Below, piece by piece: positions 25,473 through 34,071 of a stretch of DNA of 64,000 bases. Within the stretch, counting starts at the first letter, position 1; each line of letters starts with the position of its first letter. Below the pieces are notes generated by a model. It ran no database searches, had not been told where the DNA came from, and was given only the letters and a program-made list of their open reading frames with translations. The position numbers were made by a program, and so were the translations under genes. Source of the stretch: Muribaculaceae bacterium (lineage in GTDB: Bacteria > Bacteroidota > Bacteroidia > Bacteroidales > Muribaculaceae); assembly GCA_017651515.1 (NCBI GenBank), contig JAGCCU010000053.1, positions 1 to 64,000 on the forward strand. Direction: 5' to 3'.

Positions 25473-25567
25473 AAAAATTAACTTTCGTTGAATTTGCTAC
25501 CGCACGACAATCGGAACAAGCTCCATTGTTCTCGCTTAACCGCAAAGTTAACTTTCGTTGAATTTGA
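25473..25567. repeat. Second copy of the B12-riboswitch upstream element
   Basis: Same structure as at 8078-8173: two direct copies of the AACTTTCGTTGAATTTG sequence, 70 bp apart, on either side of an ACAATCGGAAC / GTTCCATTGT palindrome-like sequence with one change. Sequence similarity between the two loci stops at its outer end. The remaining ~150 nt to the next gene hold only a hairpin (GTGCCG.CCAC type, near 25613-25643) without a T-run. Confidence 0.85.
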
Positions 25568-25721
25568 CACACTGCCTCGGATCTCGGATGCTTCGCTCAC
25601 ATTATATCACACAGTGCCGCCCACAGCTACACCGTGGACGGCACTAACTACTTGTCTTTTCTCCGAGAAAACTGAGTCAAAAAGCTCGTAACTTGCAGCT
25701 AAACGCTTATTTACTCGTCTA

Positions 25722-28067
25722 CTATAATTTCAAAATAATATTGATGATGGCGTTCACATCTTCAACATCAATAATGCCTTCACCAGTCACGTCGGCATTG
25801 CCAGTATAATCAGCGGGGGTTTTCTTATGCAAGATGATGTTGATGGCGGCATTCACGTCCTCAACGTCAACGAGGCCTTCACCTGTCACATCGCCTGGAG
25901 AAGTGCTCCACAGGTCAAGCAGCACATGTGAGGTGTAGTCACCATCTAGCAGCGTCTTGTCCACTGCCAAATAAGCAATGCCCGTATTAATAGACATGAA
26001 CAGGTCGATATTGTTCTGGAACTCATACCAGTCCACGCAATTACTTCCGAGGAAATAGGCCTTGGTGTCGTCGGGAGAAGCTGCAAACGGGGCGTAAGGG
26101 ATATCTTCGATACCATTTAACGACCTGAGCATGTTGTCACCTAAAGATGAAACCGAAGCCGCAGCCGAAAACAGGTAGCGAGTGGATGGGGTGCCTTTCA
26201 GGATAACGCCGTTATTGGCGGGAATTTTCGAACTGGACAACTTGGTTGATGTGGCCATTCGACGCGCGGTATTGAAACCAGTTACAGTGTATGCACTGAG
26301 GCCCTCGGGCAAAGTGACGTTTCGGACACAGGAGAATGTCAAAAAGCCGTTTTCTTGCGTCACCACCCAAGGCAGGAAGTTGACCGAGGAGTAACGAAGC
26401 TGCCATGCCGGGAGATTGCTATTCTTCACATAGCAGGCAAAGTTGGATGCGTTGTCACCAATGATGTCAGTACCCAACAAGGTGAGTTTGTTGGGTGCCT
26501 TGTCGGTAGCAAGTAGCAGCGACCTCAGGTTCTGGGCACCATAGAAAGCCCTGTTCCTAATGCGTGTGACCCCAGACGGCACATTAACTGCCGTTACTGC
26601 TGTTCTGGTGAATGCTCCTTCGCCAATGCCGGTCACGGCCCATACGGTTCCATTGAGGCTGAAGGCGGCAGGTATGTCTACTACTCCGGAGTAGGTAGCA
26701 CCATTTTGCGGCCTCACCAGACATAGTTCGTTATAAGAAGTATTCGGCTCGACTTGGTACCAAAGTCCCCCATGGTGGATAAGATTATTGTCATTGTACG
26801 AAAGGTAACCGGGATTACTGAGACCGCCGTCAACATGCGCGTATTCTTTGTCGACATGGTCGGCATCGTAGATGGTGCCGGCACCGCCTACAAGTTTTGG
26901 ACATCTACTAAACATCTCGACTGAATTGGTGACGTTCGAAACATTCCACCCGTCACCGACAACGATAGTTGTGAGCTCACTACAACCGTCAAACATCCAT
27001 TTTGTTGCAGTTACCGCCGAGGTGTTGAAACTGCTAAGATCAAGCACTTTTAGTTTTGAACAGCTATAGAACATTAATTGCATATCGCTCACCTTGGCGG
27101 TGTTGAAACTACCGAGGTCAATGTCTGCAAGTTGATAGCAATGCATGAACAGGCCAACCATGCTGGTCACATTAGCGGTATTAAATCCTGCCAAATCAAG
27201 GCTGGTGAGATTACTGCAGTAGGTGAACATATGGTCCATTTTGGTCACCTTGCTGGTATTGAAACTTGTTACATCGAGGTTCGTGAGTTTGCTGCAATTC
27301 ATGAACATCCCGCTCATTTTGGTCACGTTGGCTGTGTTAAAATTGCTCACGTTTAGGCTAGTGAGCTTGCTGCAGAGGTAGAACATGTCTTCCATGTTGG
27401 TCACCTTGCTGGTATTGAAACTTGTCACATCGAGGTTCGTCAGATTGCTACACTCCATGAACATGCAGTACATGGTGGTCACATTGCTCGTATTGAAGTT
27501 GCTCAGGTCTAAGCTGCCGAGCTTTTCACAGCTATGGAACATTAATTCCATGTTGGTCACGTTGCCGGTATTGAAACTGGTTATATTGAGGTTCGTGAGA
27601 TTGCTGCAATTCATGAACATGCCGTACATGTTGGTTACCCTTTCGGTATTGAAGTGACTCAGGTCGAGGCTGCTGAGCTTGGTGCAGTTGTAGAACATGC
27701 AGTACATGTTCACCATCATGTCGGTATTGAAATATTCCAGGCCTTCGATGCTCGTGAGGTTGGTCATGCCTTCAAACCAGGAGTAGCCACTGGTATGGTG
27801 ATAAAATCGAAACGACGAGTCAAACACCACTTTCTGGATATTGCTGCTGACGTCGGTATCGGTTGACCACCACGGCTTGGTGGTGTCACTTGTCGGAAAC
27901 GGCCTGACATCTCCGCTGTGCGTCACGTTATCGTAGTAGAACGTGAGGGTTGAATTGCTGGAGGTATAAACCGCACGGGGCTCAGCCGCCCAAGCTGTGA
28001 TGCTCAAAGTGCATACCAGGGCCAGCAGCATGGCTGACAGTCTTAAGTGTAGTGAATTGTGTCTCAT
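25722..28067 (-). CDS. BspA/DUF285 repeat surface protein with dockerin-like tail
   Basis: Secreted protein of 781 residues. After a signal peptide (1-27) come about ten tandem 26-residue repeats of the DUF285/BspA type ('FNT..VTNM..MF..C..L' pattern, residues about 105-365, DNA 26980-27750). A second leucine-rich block of the LRR_5 type follows ('ALSLNGTVWAVTGIGEGAF'-like, near 470-520), then a region of unknown fold and the C-terminal dockerin-like pair ('VTGEGLVDVEDVN', 'VTGEGIIDVEDVN'). Such repeat proteins usually bind host or bacterial surface ligands. The repeat units are well conserved at DNA level, so copy number may vary. A consensus promoter lies about 90 nt upstream. Confidence 0.88.
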   Translation of the reverse strand: MRHNSLHLRLSAMLLALVCTLSITAWAAEPRAVYTSSNSTLTFYYDNVTHSGDVRPFPTSDTTKPWWSTDTDVSSNIQKVVFDSSFRFYHHTSGYSWFEGMTNLTSIEGLEYFNTDMMVNMYCMFYNCTKLSSLDLSHFNTERVTNMYGMFMNCSNLTNLNITSFNTGNVTNMELMFHSCEKLGSLDLSNFNTSNVTTMYCMFMECSNLTNLDVTSFNTSKVTNMEDMFYLCSKLTSLNVSNFNTANVTKMSGMFMNCSKLTNLDVTSFNTSKVTKMDHMFTYCSNLTSLDLAGFNTANVTSMVGLFMHCYQLADIDLGSFNTAKVSDMQLMFYSCSKLKVLDLSSFNTSAVTATKWMFDGCSELTTIVVGDGWNVSNVTNSVEMFSRCPKLVGGAGTIYDADHVDKEYAHVDGGLSNPGYLSYNDNNLIHHGGLWYQVEPNTSYNELCLVRPQNGATYSGVVDIPAAFSLNGTVWAVTGIGEGAFTRTAVTAVNVPSGVTRIRNRAFYGAQNLRSLLLATDKAPNKLTLLGTDIIGDNASNFACYVKNSNLPAWQLRYSSVNFLPWVVTQENGFLTFSCVRNVTLPEGLSAYTVTGFNTARRMATSTKLSSSKIPANNGVILKGTPSTRYLFSAAASVSSLGDNMLRSLNGIEDIPYAPFAASPDDTKAYFLGSNCVDWYEFQNNIDLFMSINTGIAYLAVDKTLLDGDYTSHVLLDLWSTSPGDVTGEGLVDVEDVNAAINIILHKKTPADYTGNADVTGEGIIDVEDVNAIINIILKL

Positions 28068-28157
28068 ATGCGTATCGTTTTTATTTGGTTATACATGAAA
28101 GAATGCCTGCGATGGCTCGTCGTCGCAGACGAGGTAATTATGAATTATAAGTTTTTG

Positions 28158-28189
28158 CAAAAATACTTTTTTACCACAATATTTCCAAA
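28158..28189 (-). promoter_or_regulatory. Promoter of the DUF285 repeat protein gene
   Basis: The minus strand reads TTTG, 20 nt, TATTTTTG, an exact match. The ~85-nt leader contains a CTGCGA/TCGCAG hairpin. Confidence 0.8.
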
Positions 28190-28227
28190 AAAGAGAGCAA
28201 AAAACAGATAAATTCGCTTAATTTTAT

Positions 28228-28258
28228 TTTGTATTTTGTTCAGCCTGCGCTAATTTTG
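28228..28258 (+). promoter_or_regulatory. Rightward promoter-like sequence facing the tRNA gene
   Basis: TTTG, 19 nt, TAATTTTG on the plus strand. The transcript would run antisense through the tRNA-Leu terminator and gene toward the Rieske-like gene at 28603. It may serve that gene, make an antisense RNA or be inactive. Confidence 0.5.
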
Positions 28259-28263
28259 CATAC

Positions 28264-28304
28264 AAAAAAATAACGAGGAAAAATCTCAAGAGATTCTTCC
28301 TCGT
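28264..28304 (-). terminator. Terminator of tRNA-Leu
   Basis: Stem ACGAGGAA.AATCTC / GAGATT.TTCCTCGT (28273-28304), followed on the minus strand by TATTTTTTT. Confidence 0.9.
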
Positions 28305-28312
28305 CAACAGGG

Positions 28313-28396
28313 TGCCCAGAGCGGGACTCGAACCCGCACAGCCGCAATGGCCAAGGGATTTTAAGTCCCTCGTGTCTACCATTCCACCATCTGGGC
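28313..28396 (-). tRNA. tRNA-Leu(UAA)
   Basis: An 84-nt tRNA on the minus strand. The acceptor stem pairs GCCCAGA with TCTGGGC, the D-arm has TGGTGGAATGG-type sequence, the anticodon loop is CTTAAAA (anticodon UAA), a long variable arm of class II type follows, and the T-arm is GCGGGTTCGAGTCCCGC. The discriminator is A. The genome reads CCC and not CCA after it, so CCA must be added after transcription. Confidence 0.97.
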
Positions 28397-28469
28397 GGTG
28401 AATTGCAAAAGAGTTACAAGCTACGAGCTACAATGCTTGGTTCTCGGTTCTCGACTCTTTTTGCGGCTG

Positions 28470-28499
28470 CAAAGGTAGTAAAAATAATTCAATTACAAA
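28470..28499 (-). promoter_or_regulatory. Promoter of tRNA-Leu
   Basis: The minus strand reads TTTG, 18 nt, TACCTTTG. The -7 box is exact and the spacer is one nt shorter than usual. An inverted AGAACCGAGA-type repeat (28439-28457) lies between it and the tRNA. The rest of 28500-28602 shows nothing I recognise. Confidence 0.65.
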
Positions 28500-28602
28500 G
28501 CATCATGAATCAAAAATTGTCATTGCTTGAAAAAACAATGCTTCACAACGATTATTCAAGGACGCAAGAAAAATAAAAAAAGCCATATTACGTTAATAAT
28601 AT

Positions 28603-29112
28603 ATGAACAAAAGACTGCATATAGTTTTAGCTTTAATGAGTGTACTGCTGCTCATGGGTTGTGACAAGGTGAACAACAAGGAAGTGCCGAGCTACATGGT
28701 GAACATAGACCTGGGAACATATGCCCTGTGGAACACCTACGGCGTGGCAGGTGTGGGCGACTACCGCATCTTCGACCGCGGCAAGCAACTTCCTGCAAAC
28801 TTCCCCTTCAATATCAACACATATACGGGCTATGGCGGCGTTCTGCTCATCATGGCATTTGATGGCATTACGGCAAGCTATGCCCCTCAGGCTTACGATG
28901 CTGCATGTCCAGTGGAGAATTCACCCAATGTATCCATAGGTATTGACAGCGACAAACTGGAGGCCGTGTGCCCGCAATGCCACTCACGCTACAACGTGCT
29001 CACCGGCATGGGAGGCCCCATCAGTGGCGTAGCGTATACCAACAAATATGGTCTGCGCACCTACAGGGCCCGCCCTACCGACAACGGAGGTTATATTATC
29101 ACATCTAAATAA
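28603..29112 (+). CDS. Rieske-like lipoprotein with incomplete cluster motif
   Basis: Lipoprotein of 169 residues with a lipobox ('VLLLMGCDK', Cys about 20). The body looks like a Rieske fold: 'AYDAACPVEN' (about residues 93-102) is where the first Cys-x-His would be, and 'VCPQCHSRYNVLTGMGGP' (about 125-142) is the second cluster-binding loop, Cys-x2-Cys-His in place of Cys-x2-His. The first His is missing, so a normal [2Fe-2S] centre is unlikely; a related set of Bacteroidota lipoproteins shows the same loss. It might bind a metal through three or four Cys or keep the fold only. The function is unknown. The GT2 gene follows after 10 nt. Confidence 0.7.
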   Translation: MNKRLHIVLALMSVLLLMGCDKVNNKEVPSYMVNIDLGTYALWNTYGVAGVGDYRIFDRGKQLPANFPFNINTYTGYGGVLLIMAFDGITASYAPQAYDAACPVENSPNVSIGIDSDKLEAVCPQCHSRYNVLTGMGGPISGVAYTNKYGLRTYRARPTDNGGYIITSK

Positions 29113-29122
29113 ACACACTATC

Positions 29123-29872
29123 ATGAATTCACAACCACTATTTTCAATTATCACCGTGACATGGAATGCGGCCGGTGTGATTGAACCGACGCTGCAAAGC
29201 GTAAGAGAACAAACCAACGCCAATTACGAATATCTGATCATCGATGGAGCATCGGCCGACGATACACTTGCACTGGTGAAACGTCATGACATTCCAAATA
29301 CACGTATCTTCAGCGAACGCGACAACGGTCTATACGATGCCATGAACAAGGGCATAGACCACGCTTTAGGGAAATATCTGATATTCCTTAATGCCGGTGA
29401 CAGTTTCGCATCTCCCACCACATTGGCACAGCTGACACAACTGGCTATCAACAATCCAGGTGTGATATATGGTCAGACTCAACTAGTCGATGCTAATCGG
29501 AACGTCGTTGGCAAACGCCATCTCACCGCTCCCAAACGTCTCACTGCCGACAGTTTCAAGAACGGCATGCTCGTTTGTCATCAGGCATTCGTTGCCAGAC
29601 GTGACCTGGCACCACACTATGACCAACAATACCGCTTCAGCGCCGATTACGACTGGTGCATACGCGTCCTCAAAAAATCGCAGTCAAATGCCTATGCCGG
29701 AGATAAGCCCATTATCAACTTCCTCACCGACGGCCTGACGAGCAAATATCACCGCAAGTCACTGATTGAGCGATATCGCATCATGTGTCATTATTATGGC
29801 ACCATGCCCACCATAGCCCGTCATCTAGGATTCATTCCACGCTATCTCAAGCGTTTGGTTTTTAAAAAATAA
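29123..29872 (+). CDS. Family 2 glycosyltransferase
   Basis: GT-A fold glycosyltransferase, 249 residues, cytoplasmic. 'FSIITVTWNAAGVIEPTL' begins the fold; the nucleotide-sugar site is in 'IIDGASADDTL' (Asp pair about 42-43), and 'FLNAGDSF' is the second acidic motif. It is of the WcaE-like type that adds one sugar to a lipid-linked or surface glycan. ATG 29123 is the start, since the earlier in-frame ATG lies inside the lipoprotein gene. It is not part of a polysaccharide cluster, and donor and acceptor are unknown. Confidence 0.85.
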   Translation: MNSQPLFSIITVTWNAAGVIEPTLQSVREQTNANYEYLIIDGASADDTLALVKRHDIPNTRIFSERDNGLYDAMNKGIDHALGKYLIFLNAGDSFASPTTLAQLTQLAINNPGVIYGQTQLVDANRNVVGKRHLTAPKRLTADSFKNGMLVCHQAFVARRDLAPHYDQQYRFSADYDWCIRVLKKSQSNAYAGDKPIINFLTDGLTSKYHRKSLIERYRIMCHYYGTMPTIARHLGFIPRYLKRLVFKK

Positions 29873-29927
29873 CAATCCCCAATAGGCGTACCACAAAAAT
29901 CTGCCGTAACTAAAAAAAGTTAAACGA

Positions 29928-29959
29928 TGTGGCTATATCACTGTGTTTTTGTAACTTTG
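29928..29959 (+). promoter_or_regulatory. Promoter of parE-coaD-S41
   Basis: TGTG, 20 nt, TAACTTTG. The -7 box is exact and the -33 box has one mismatch. It lies 18 nt upstream of the parE start. Confidence 0.7.
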
Positions 29960-29977
29960 TAGGTTAATAATTTACTT

Positions 29978-31939
29978 ATGGCACAAGATATAGAAACCAC
30001 AATAGAAGCACCCTCAACAAGCGACTTTGGCGGATACGACAAGCTGAAGACCCTAACCCCTCGCGAACACATACGCATGCGCCCAGGCATGTACATCGGC
30101 AAACTGGGCGATGGCAGTCAGAGCGACGACGGCATCTATGTATTAATCAAGGAGGTGGTCGACAACAGTATCGATGAGTTCAACACCGGCTATGCCAAGC
30201 CGGTAATCAGCATTGACGTTGAAGACAACATGGTCTCCATACGCGACTATGGACGAGGCATTCCCCTCGACCAGGTAAAGGATGCTTCAAGCAAGATGAA
30301 CACCGGCGCAAAGTATGACACCCAAAACTACAAGCGCTCGGTGGGACTTAACGGCGTAGGTATTAAGGCTGTGAACGCGCTGTCGTCGATGTTCTATATC
30401 CGCAGCGTGCGCGACGGACAATGTTCTTGCGTAACCTACAATGAAGGTCTAGTAGATAAGGAAACCGGAATCATGACTGCCGATGAGGGCGAAGACAACG
30501 GCACACTGGTGCGGTTCATCCCCGATGGCACCATCTTCAAGAACTTCAACTTTCGCGAAGACATCATTGAAAACATGATCAAGAACTATTCGTTCTTGAA
30601 CACCGGTCTCACAATATATTTCAACGGGAAGCGCTACCACTCCCGCAACGGACTGAGCGACTTGGTGAAAGAAAACATGACCACCGAACCGCTATATCCA
30701 CTCATCCACTTCACCGACAATGACATTGAAGTGGTAATCACGCATACTGACCAGAAAGGCGAGGAATTCTACTCATTCGTCAACGGTCAACACACTACTC
30801 AGGGCGGAACGCACCAAAGTGCATTCCGTGAAGCGTTGTCAAGAACCATAAAGGAGTTCTACGGCAAAAACTTCGAGTACAGCGACATCCGCAACGGCAT
30901 AGTGGCAGCCATCAGCATCAAGGTGGAAGAGCCCGTCTTTGAATCCCAAACGAAAATCAAGTTGGGCAGCTCAATCATGTGGAAAGACGGCCCGACAATA
31001 TACAAGTTCGTCAACGACTTCATCAAGAAAGAGCTTGACAACTACCTGCACAAGACACCTGCCACTGCCGATGTACTACTGAAGAAAATACAGGAGAGCG
31101 AGAAAGAACGCAAGGCAATAGCCGGTGTCACCAAACAAGTGCGTGAACGCGCCAAAAAGGCCGCTTTACACAACGACAAGCTTCGCGACTGCCGTGTGCA
31201 CTTTAACGATGCACGTGCGCCAAAAGACAACGACCGTCGCGACGAATCATCGATATTCATCACCGAGGGTTTGAGTGCAAGCGGCTCTATAACGAAAATT
31301 CGTGATGTGGAAACGCAGGCCGTGTTCTCACTGCGAGGGAAACCTCTCAACACCTATGGGTTGGAGCCAAAGAAAGTATATACCAACGAAGAATTCGCAC
31401 TGCTTCAGGCCGCACTAAACATTGACGACGGCATAGATGGGCTACGTTACAACAAGGTAATCATTGCTACTGATGCCGATGTCGATGGCATGCACATCCG
31501 CCTGCTCATGCTCACCTATTTCTTGCAGTTCTATCCTGAACTTATCAAGACCGGGCATCTCTATATACTGCAGACACCTCTGTTCCGTGTACTTAACAAG
31601 AAAGAAGCCAAGCGCAAGAGTCGTTCTACCAAAAAAGAAGCAAAAGAGAACAAACCCGAGACTTACTACTGCTACAGCGACGAAGAGCGCGTGGCAGCCA
31701 TCAACCGTCTGGGCGACAATGCCGAAATTACCCGATTCAAAGGTCTTGGAGAAATTTCGCCTGATGAGTTCAAAGACTTCATCGGGCCTGACATGCGCCT
31801 AGACCGCGTATCGCTTCGCAAGGAAGACGCCGTGAGCGACATGCTCGCCTTCTTCATGGGCAAGAACACGATGGAGCGACAGAATTTTATTATCGACAAC
31901 CTTGTTATTGAAGACGATGAAGACATTACAGTGCACTAA
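29978..31939 (+). CDS. parE: DNA topoisomerase IV subunit B
   Basis: Type IIA topoisomerase ATPase subunit, 653 residues. GHKL ATPase motifs are present: '[17 protein letters not shown]', '[11 protein letters not shown]' and '[15 protein letters not shown]'; the transducer and the TOPRIM domain ('[12 protein letters not shown]', '[13 protein letters not shown]') follow. It works with ParC to separate daughter chromosomes. ParE is preferred over GyrB because of length, the lack of the GyrB C-terminal insertion and its neighbours; the parE-coaD-S41 order is common in Bacteroidales. Its 3' end overlaps the coaD start by 23 nt. Confidence 0.88.
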   Translation: MAQDIETTIEAPSTSDFGGYDKLKTLTPREHIRMRPGMYIGKLGDGSQSDDGIYVLIKEVVDNSIDEFNTGYAKPVISIDVEDNMVSIRDYGRGIPLDQVKDASSKMNTGAKYDTQNYKRSVGLNGVGIKAVNALSSMFYIRSVRDGQCSCVTYNEGLVDKETGIMTADEGEDNGTLVRFIPDGTIFKNFNFREDIIENMIKNYSFLNTGLTIYFNGKRYHSRNGLSDLVKENMTTEPLYPLIHFTDNDIEVVITHTDQKGEEFYSFVNGQHTTQGGTHQSAFREALSRTIKEFYGKNFEYSDIRNGIVAAISIKVEEPVFESQTKIKLGSSIMWKDGPTIYKFVNDFIKKELDNYLHKTPATADVLLKKIQESEKERKAIAGVTKQVRERAKKAALHNDKLRDCRVHFNDARAPKDNDRRDESSIFITEGLSASGSITKIRDVETQAVFSLRGKPLNTYGLEPKKVYTNEEFALLQAALNIDDGIDGLRYNKVIIATDADVDGMHIRLLMLTYFLQFYPELIKTGHLYILQTPLFRVLNKKEAKRKSRSTKKEAKENKPETYYCYSDEERVAAINRLGDNAEITRFKGLGEISPDEFKDFIGPDMRLDRVSLRKEDAVSDMLAFFMGKNTMERQNFIIDNLVIEDDEDITVH

Positions 31940-32432
31940 TACACAAGGCCGTATTGCCCTATTCCCAGGTTCATTCGACCCATTTACCCGTGGGCACGAG
32001 AGCATCGTGCGACGCGCATTGCCGCTGTTTGACCAAATAGTCATAGCCATTGGCATAAACCCTGACAAAGCGGGGTTCATGACCATGGAACAGCGCAAGG
32101 AGTGGATTGAAACCATCTTCACCAACGAACCGAAGGTGAAAGTTGTAATCTACACGGGGCTTACCGTTGACGTTGCCCGCCAGCACAATGCACAATTCCT
32201 GCTGCGTGGCGTGCGCATGATTCAGGACTTTGAGACAGAGATGCACATGGCCGAAGTTAACCGACAGCTCTCGGGATTAGAAACCGTGCTACTATACACT
32301 CTGCCTGAAGACAGCCATGTGAGCAGTACCATAGTGCGCGAACTTGCACGATATGGTGAGGACGTCACATCATTCCTGCCCTCTGGTGCACCGCTTGATT
32401 TACTTCCAACAACAAAAAACACCCTCAAATAA
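31917..32432 (+). CDS. coaD: Phosphopantetheine adenylyltransferase
   Basis: CoaD, about 171 residues, catalyses the fourth step of coenzyme A synthesis (4'-phosphopantetheine + ATP). The nucleotidyltransferase motif is '[15 protein letters not shown]' (TxGH at about 24-27), with '[20 protein letters not shown]' and '[10 protein letters not shown]' typical of the family. ATG 31917 is the only ATG in reasonable position and lies inside the end of parE, so translation is probably coupled. It ends one nt into the S41 protease start (TAATG). Confidence 0.95.
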   Translation: MKTLQCTNTQGRIALFPGSFDPFTRGHESIVRRALPLFDQIVIAIGINPDKAGFMTMEQRKEWIETIFTNEPKVKVVIYTGLTVDVARQHNAQFLLRGVRMIQDFETEMHMAEVNRQLSGLETVLLYTLPEDSHVSSTIVRELARYGEDVTSFLPSGAPLDLLPTTKNTLK

Positions 32433-34057
32433 TGAAAAAGCTACTCATTGCGACGCTTATCGTAATGTTGGCATCGTCGATGCTCTCAGCACAGCGCATG
32501 CCCGAACATCTTAATAAACTCTTCAATGCCATCTATGGCGTGACTGCATTCTACGTCGATTCGGTTGACGAAAACAAACTCGTCGAAGATGCCCTGCGTG
32601 GCATGATAGAGAAACTGGATCCACACAGTTCTTACACCGACCCCAAAGAGACCAAGGAAGCCACCGAGCCGCTTCAAGGCGAGTTTGAAGGCATTGGTAT
32701 CCAGTTCAACATGAAAGAGGACACGCTATATGTAATCCAGACTATCCCTAACGGCCCCAGTGAGCGCGTGGGAATTATGGCTGGTGACCGCATAGTTAGC
32801 GTGAACGACACCACCATTGCCGGTGTGAAAATGAGTCGTACCGACATCATGAAACGCCTTCGTGGCAAGAAAGGCACACGAGTGAACGTGCTGGTCAAGC
32901 GCATTGGCGTAAAAGAACTTATTACCTTCCGCATTACCCGTGACAAGATTCCACTGCACAGCGTAGATGCTAAATACATGGTCAACGACAGCACAGGCTA
33001 TATCCGCATCAGTTCATTCGGCATGAAGACCTATGATGAGATGATGGATGCCCTTGACTATTTGAAAGACCGAGGCATGAAACAGGTCGTCATCGACCTT
33101 AGCGATAACGGTGGCGGCTACCTGCAGGCCGCTGTGGCAATGTGTAACGAGTTCATGCGTGATGGTCAGATGATAGTATATACCGAAGGCCGTACCGCTC
33201 CACGCAGCGAGGCAATAGCTCGTGGCAACGGACGATATAAAGACTTGAAGATGGCAATCATCGTCAACCAGTACTCAGCCAGTGCATCCGAAATTTTCAG
33301 CGGAGCCATGCAGGATTGGGACCGTGCCGTGATTGTGGGTCGACGCACCTTCGGCAAAGGACTGGTACAACGACCCTTGAACTTCACCGACGGGTCGATG
33401 ATACGCCTAACTGTGGCACGCTACTATACTCCGAGTGAACGATGCATCCAGAAGCCCTACACCATGGGGGACCGCAAAGCCTACAGCGATGACCTGCTGG
33501 AACGCGCACGCGAAGGCGAATACTACCATCTAGACAGCATCCACCTGCCCGACTCACTGCGTTATTCCACGCTCATCAACCACAGGACCGTGTATGGTGG
33601 CGGAGGCGTGATGCCCGATATCTTTGTACCTGTCGACACTTCAGAATACACTACATACTACCGCGACTTAGTTGCAAAAGGCATAGTCAACCAATATGTG
33701 GTGAGTTATGTGGACAAGAATCGCAGCAAGCTTAAATCTGATTACAGTTCTGTACATGACTTTGACCGTCGATTCGCCCTCACCGACAATGACATGAAAG
33801 ATTTCATTGCCATGGGAGAGAAAGACAGCGTGAAATATGACGAAGAAAAATACCGCACCAGCGAACGGGTGCTACGCACTATGATAAAAGGGCTTATTGC
33901 GCGAGATATCTTTGCCGACTCAGGAGCCTATAGCATAATCGTCAATCATCACAATCGCGACCTGGACGCTGCTCTTGAAGTTCTTGCCGATGACCAACGC
34001 TTCCAGCAGCTGCTGCGCTACGGCAATCCCGAATACGAACGTCTCGTACACAAGTAG
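32432..34057 (+). CDS. S41 C-terminal processing protease
   Basis: Periplasmic or outer-membrane-facing serine protease of the CtpA/Prc family, 541 residues, with signal peptide (1-20), a PDZ domain ('GIGIQFNMKEDTLYVIQTI' onward, about 90-175) and the S41 core. The Ser-Lys dyad lies in 'NQYSASASEIFSGA' and 'RRTFGKGLVQ'. The C-terminal ~150 residues are a helical extension typical of Bacteroidota members. It overlaps coaD by one nt and ends the operon. Substrates are not known; relatives trim or clear outer-membrane and periplasmic proteins. Confidence 0.93.
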   Translation: MKKLLIATLIVMLASSMLSAQRMPEHLNKLFNAIYGVTAFYVDSVDENKLVEDALRGMIEKLDPHSSYTDPKETKEATEPLQGEFEGIGIQFNMKEDTLYVIQTIPNGPSERVGIMAGDRIVSVNDTTIAGVKMSRTDIMKRLRGKKGTRVNVLVKRIGVKELITFRITRDKIPLHSVDAKYMVNDSTGYIRISSFGMKTYDEMMDALDYLKDRGMKQVVIDLSDNGGGYLQAAVAMCNEFMRDGQMIVYTEGRTAPRSEAIARGNGRYKDLKMAIIVNQYSASASEIFSGAMQDWDRAVIVGRRTFGKGLVQRPLNFTDGSMIRLTVARYYTPSERCIQKPYTMGDRKAYSDDLLERAREGEYYHLDSIHLPDSLRYSTLINHRTVYGGGGVMPDIFVPVDTSEYTTYYRDLVAKGIVNQYVVSYVDKNRSKLKSDYSSVHDFDRRFALTDNDMKDFIAMGEKDSVKYDEEKYRTSERVLRTMIKGLIARDIFADSGAYSIIVNHHNRDLDAALEVLADDQRFQQLLRYGNPEYERLVHK

Positions 34058-34071
34058 TACTCTTTGGGCGA

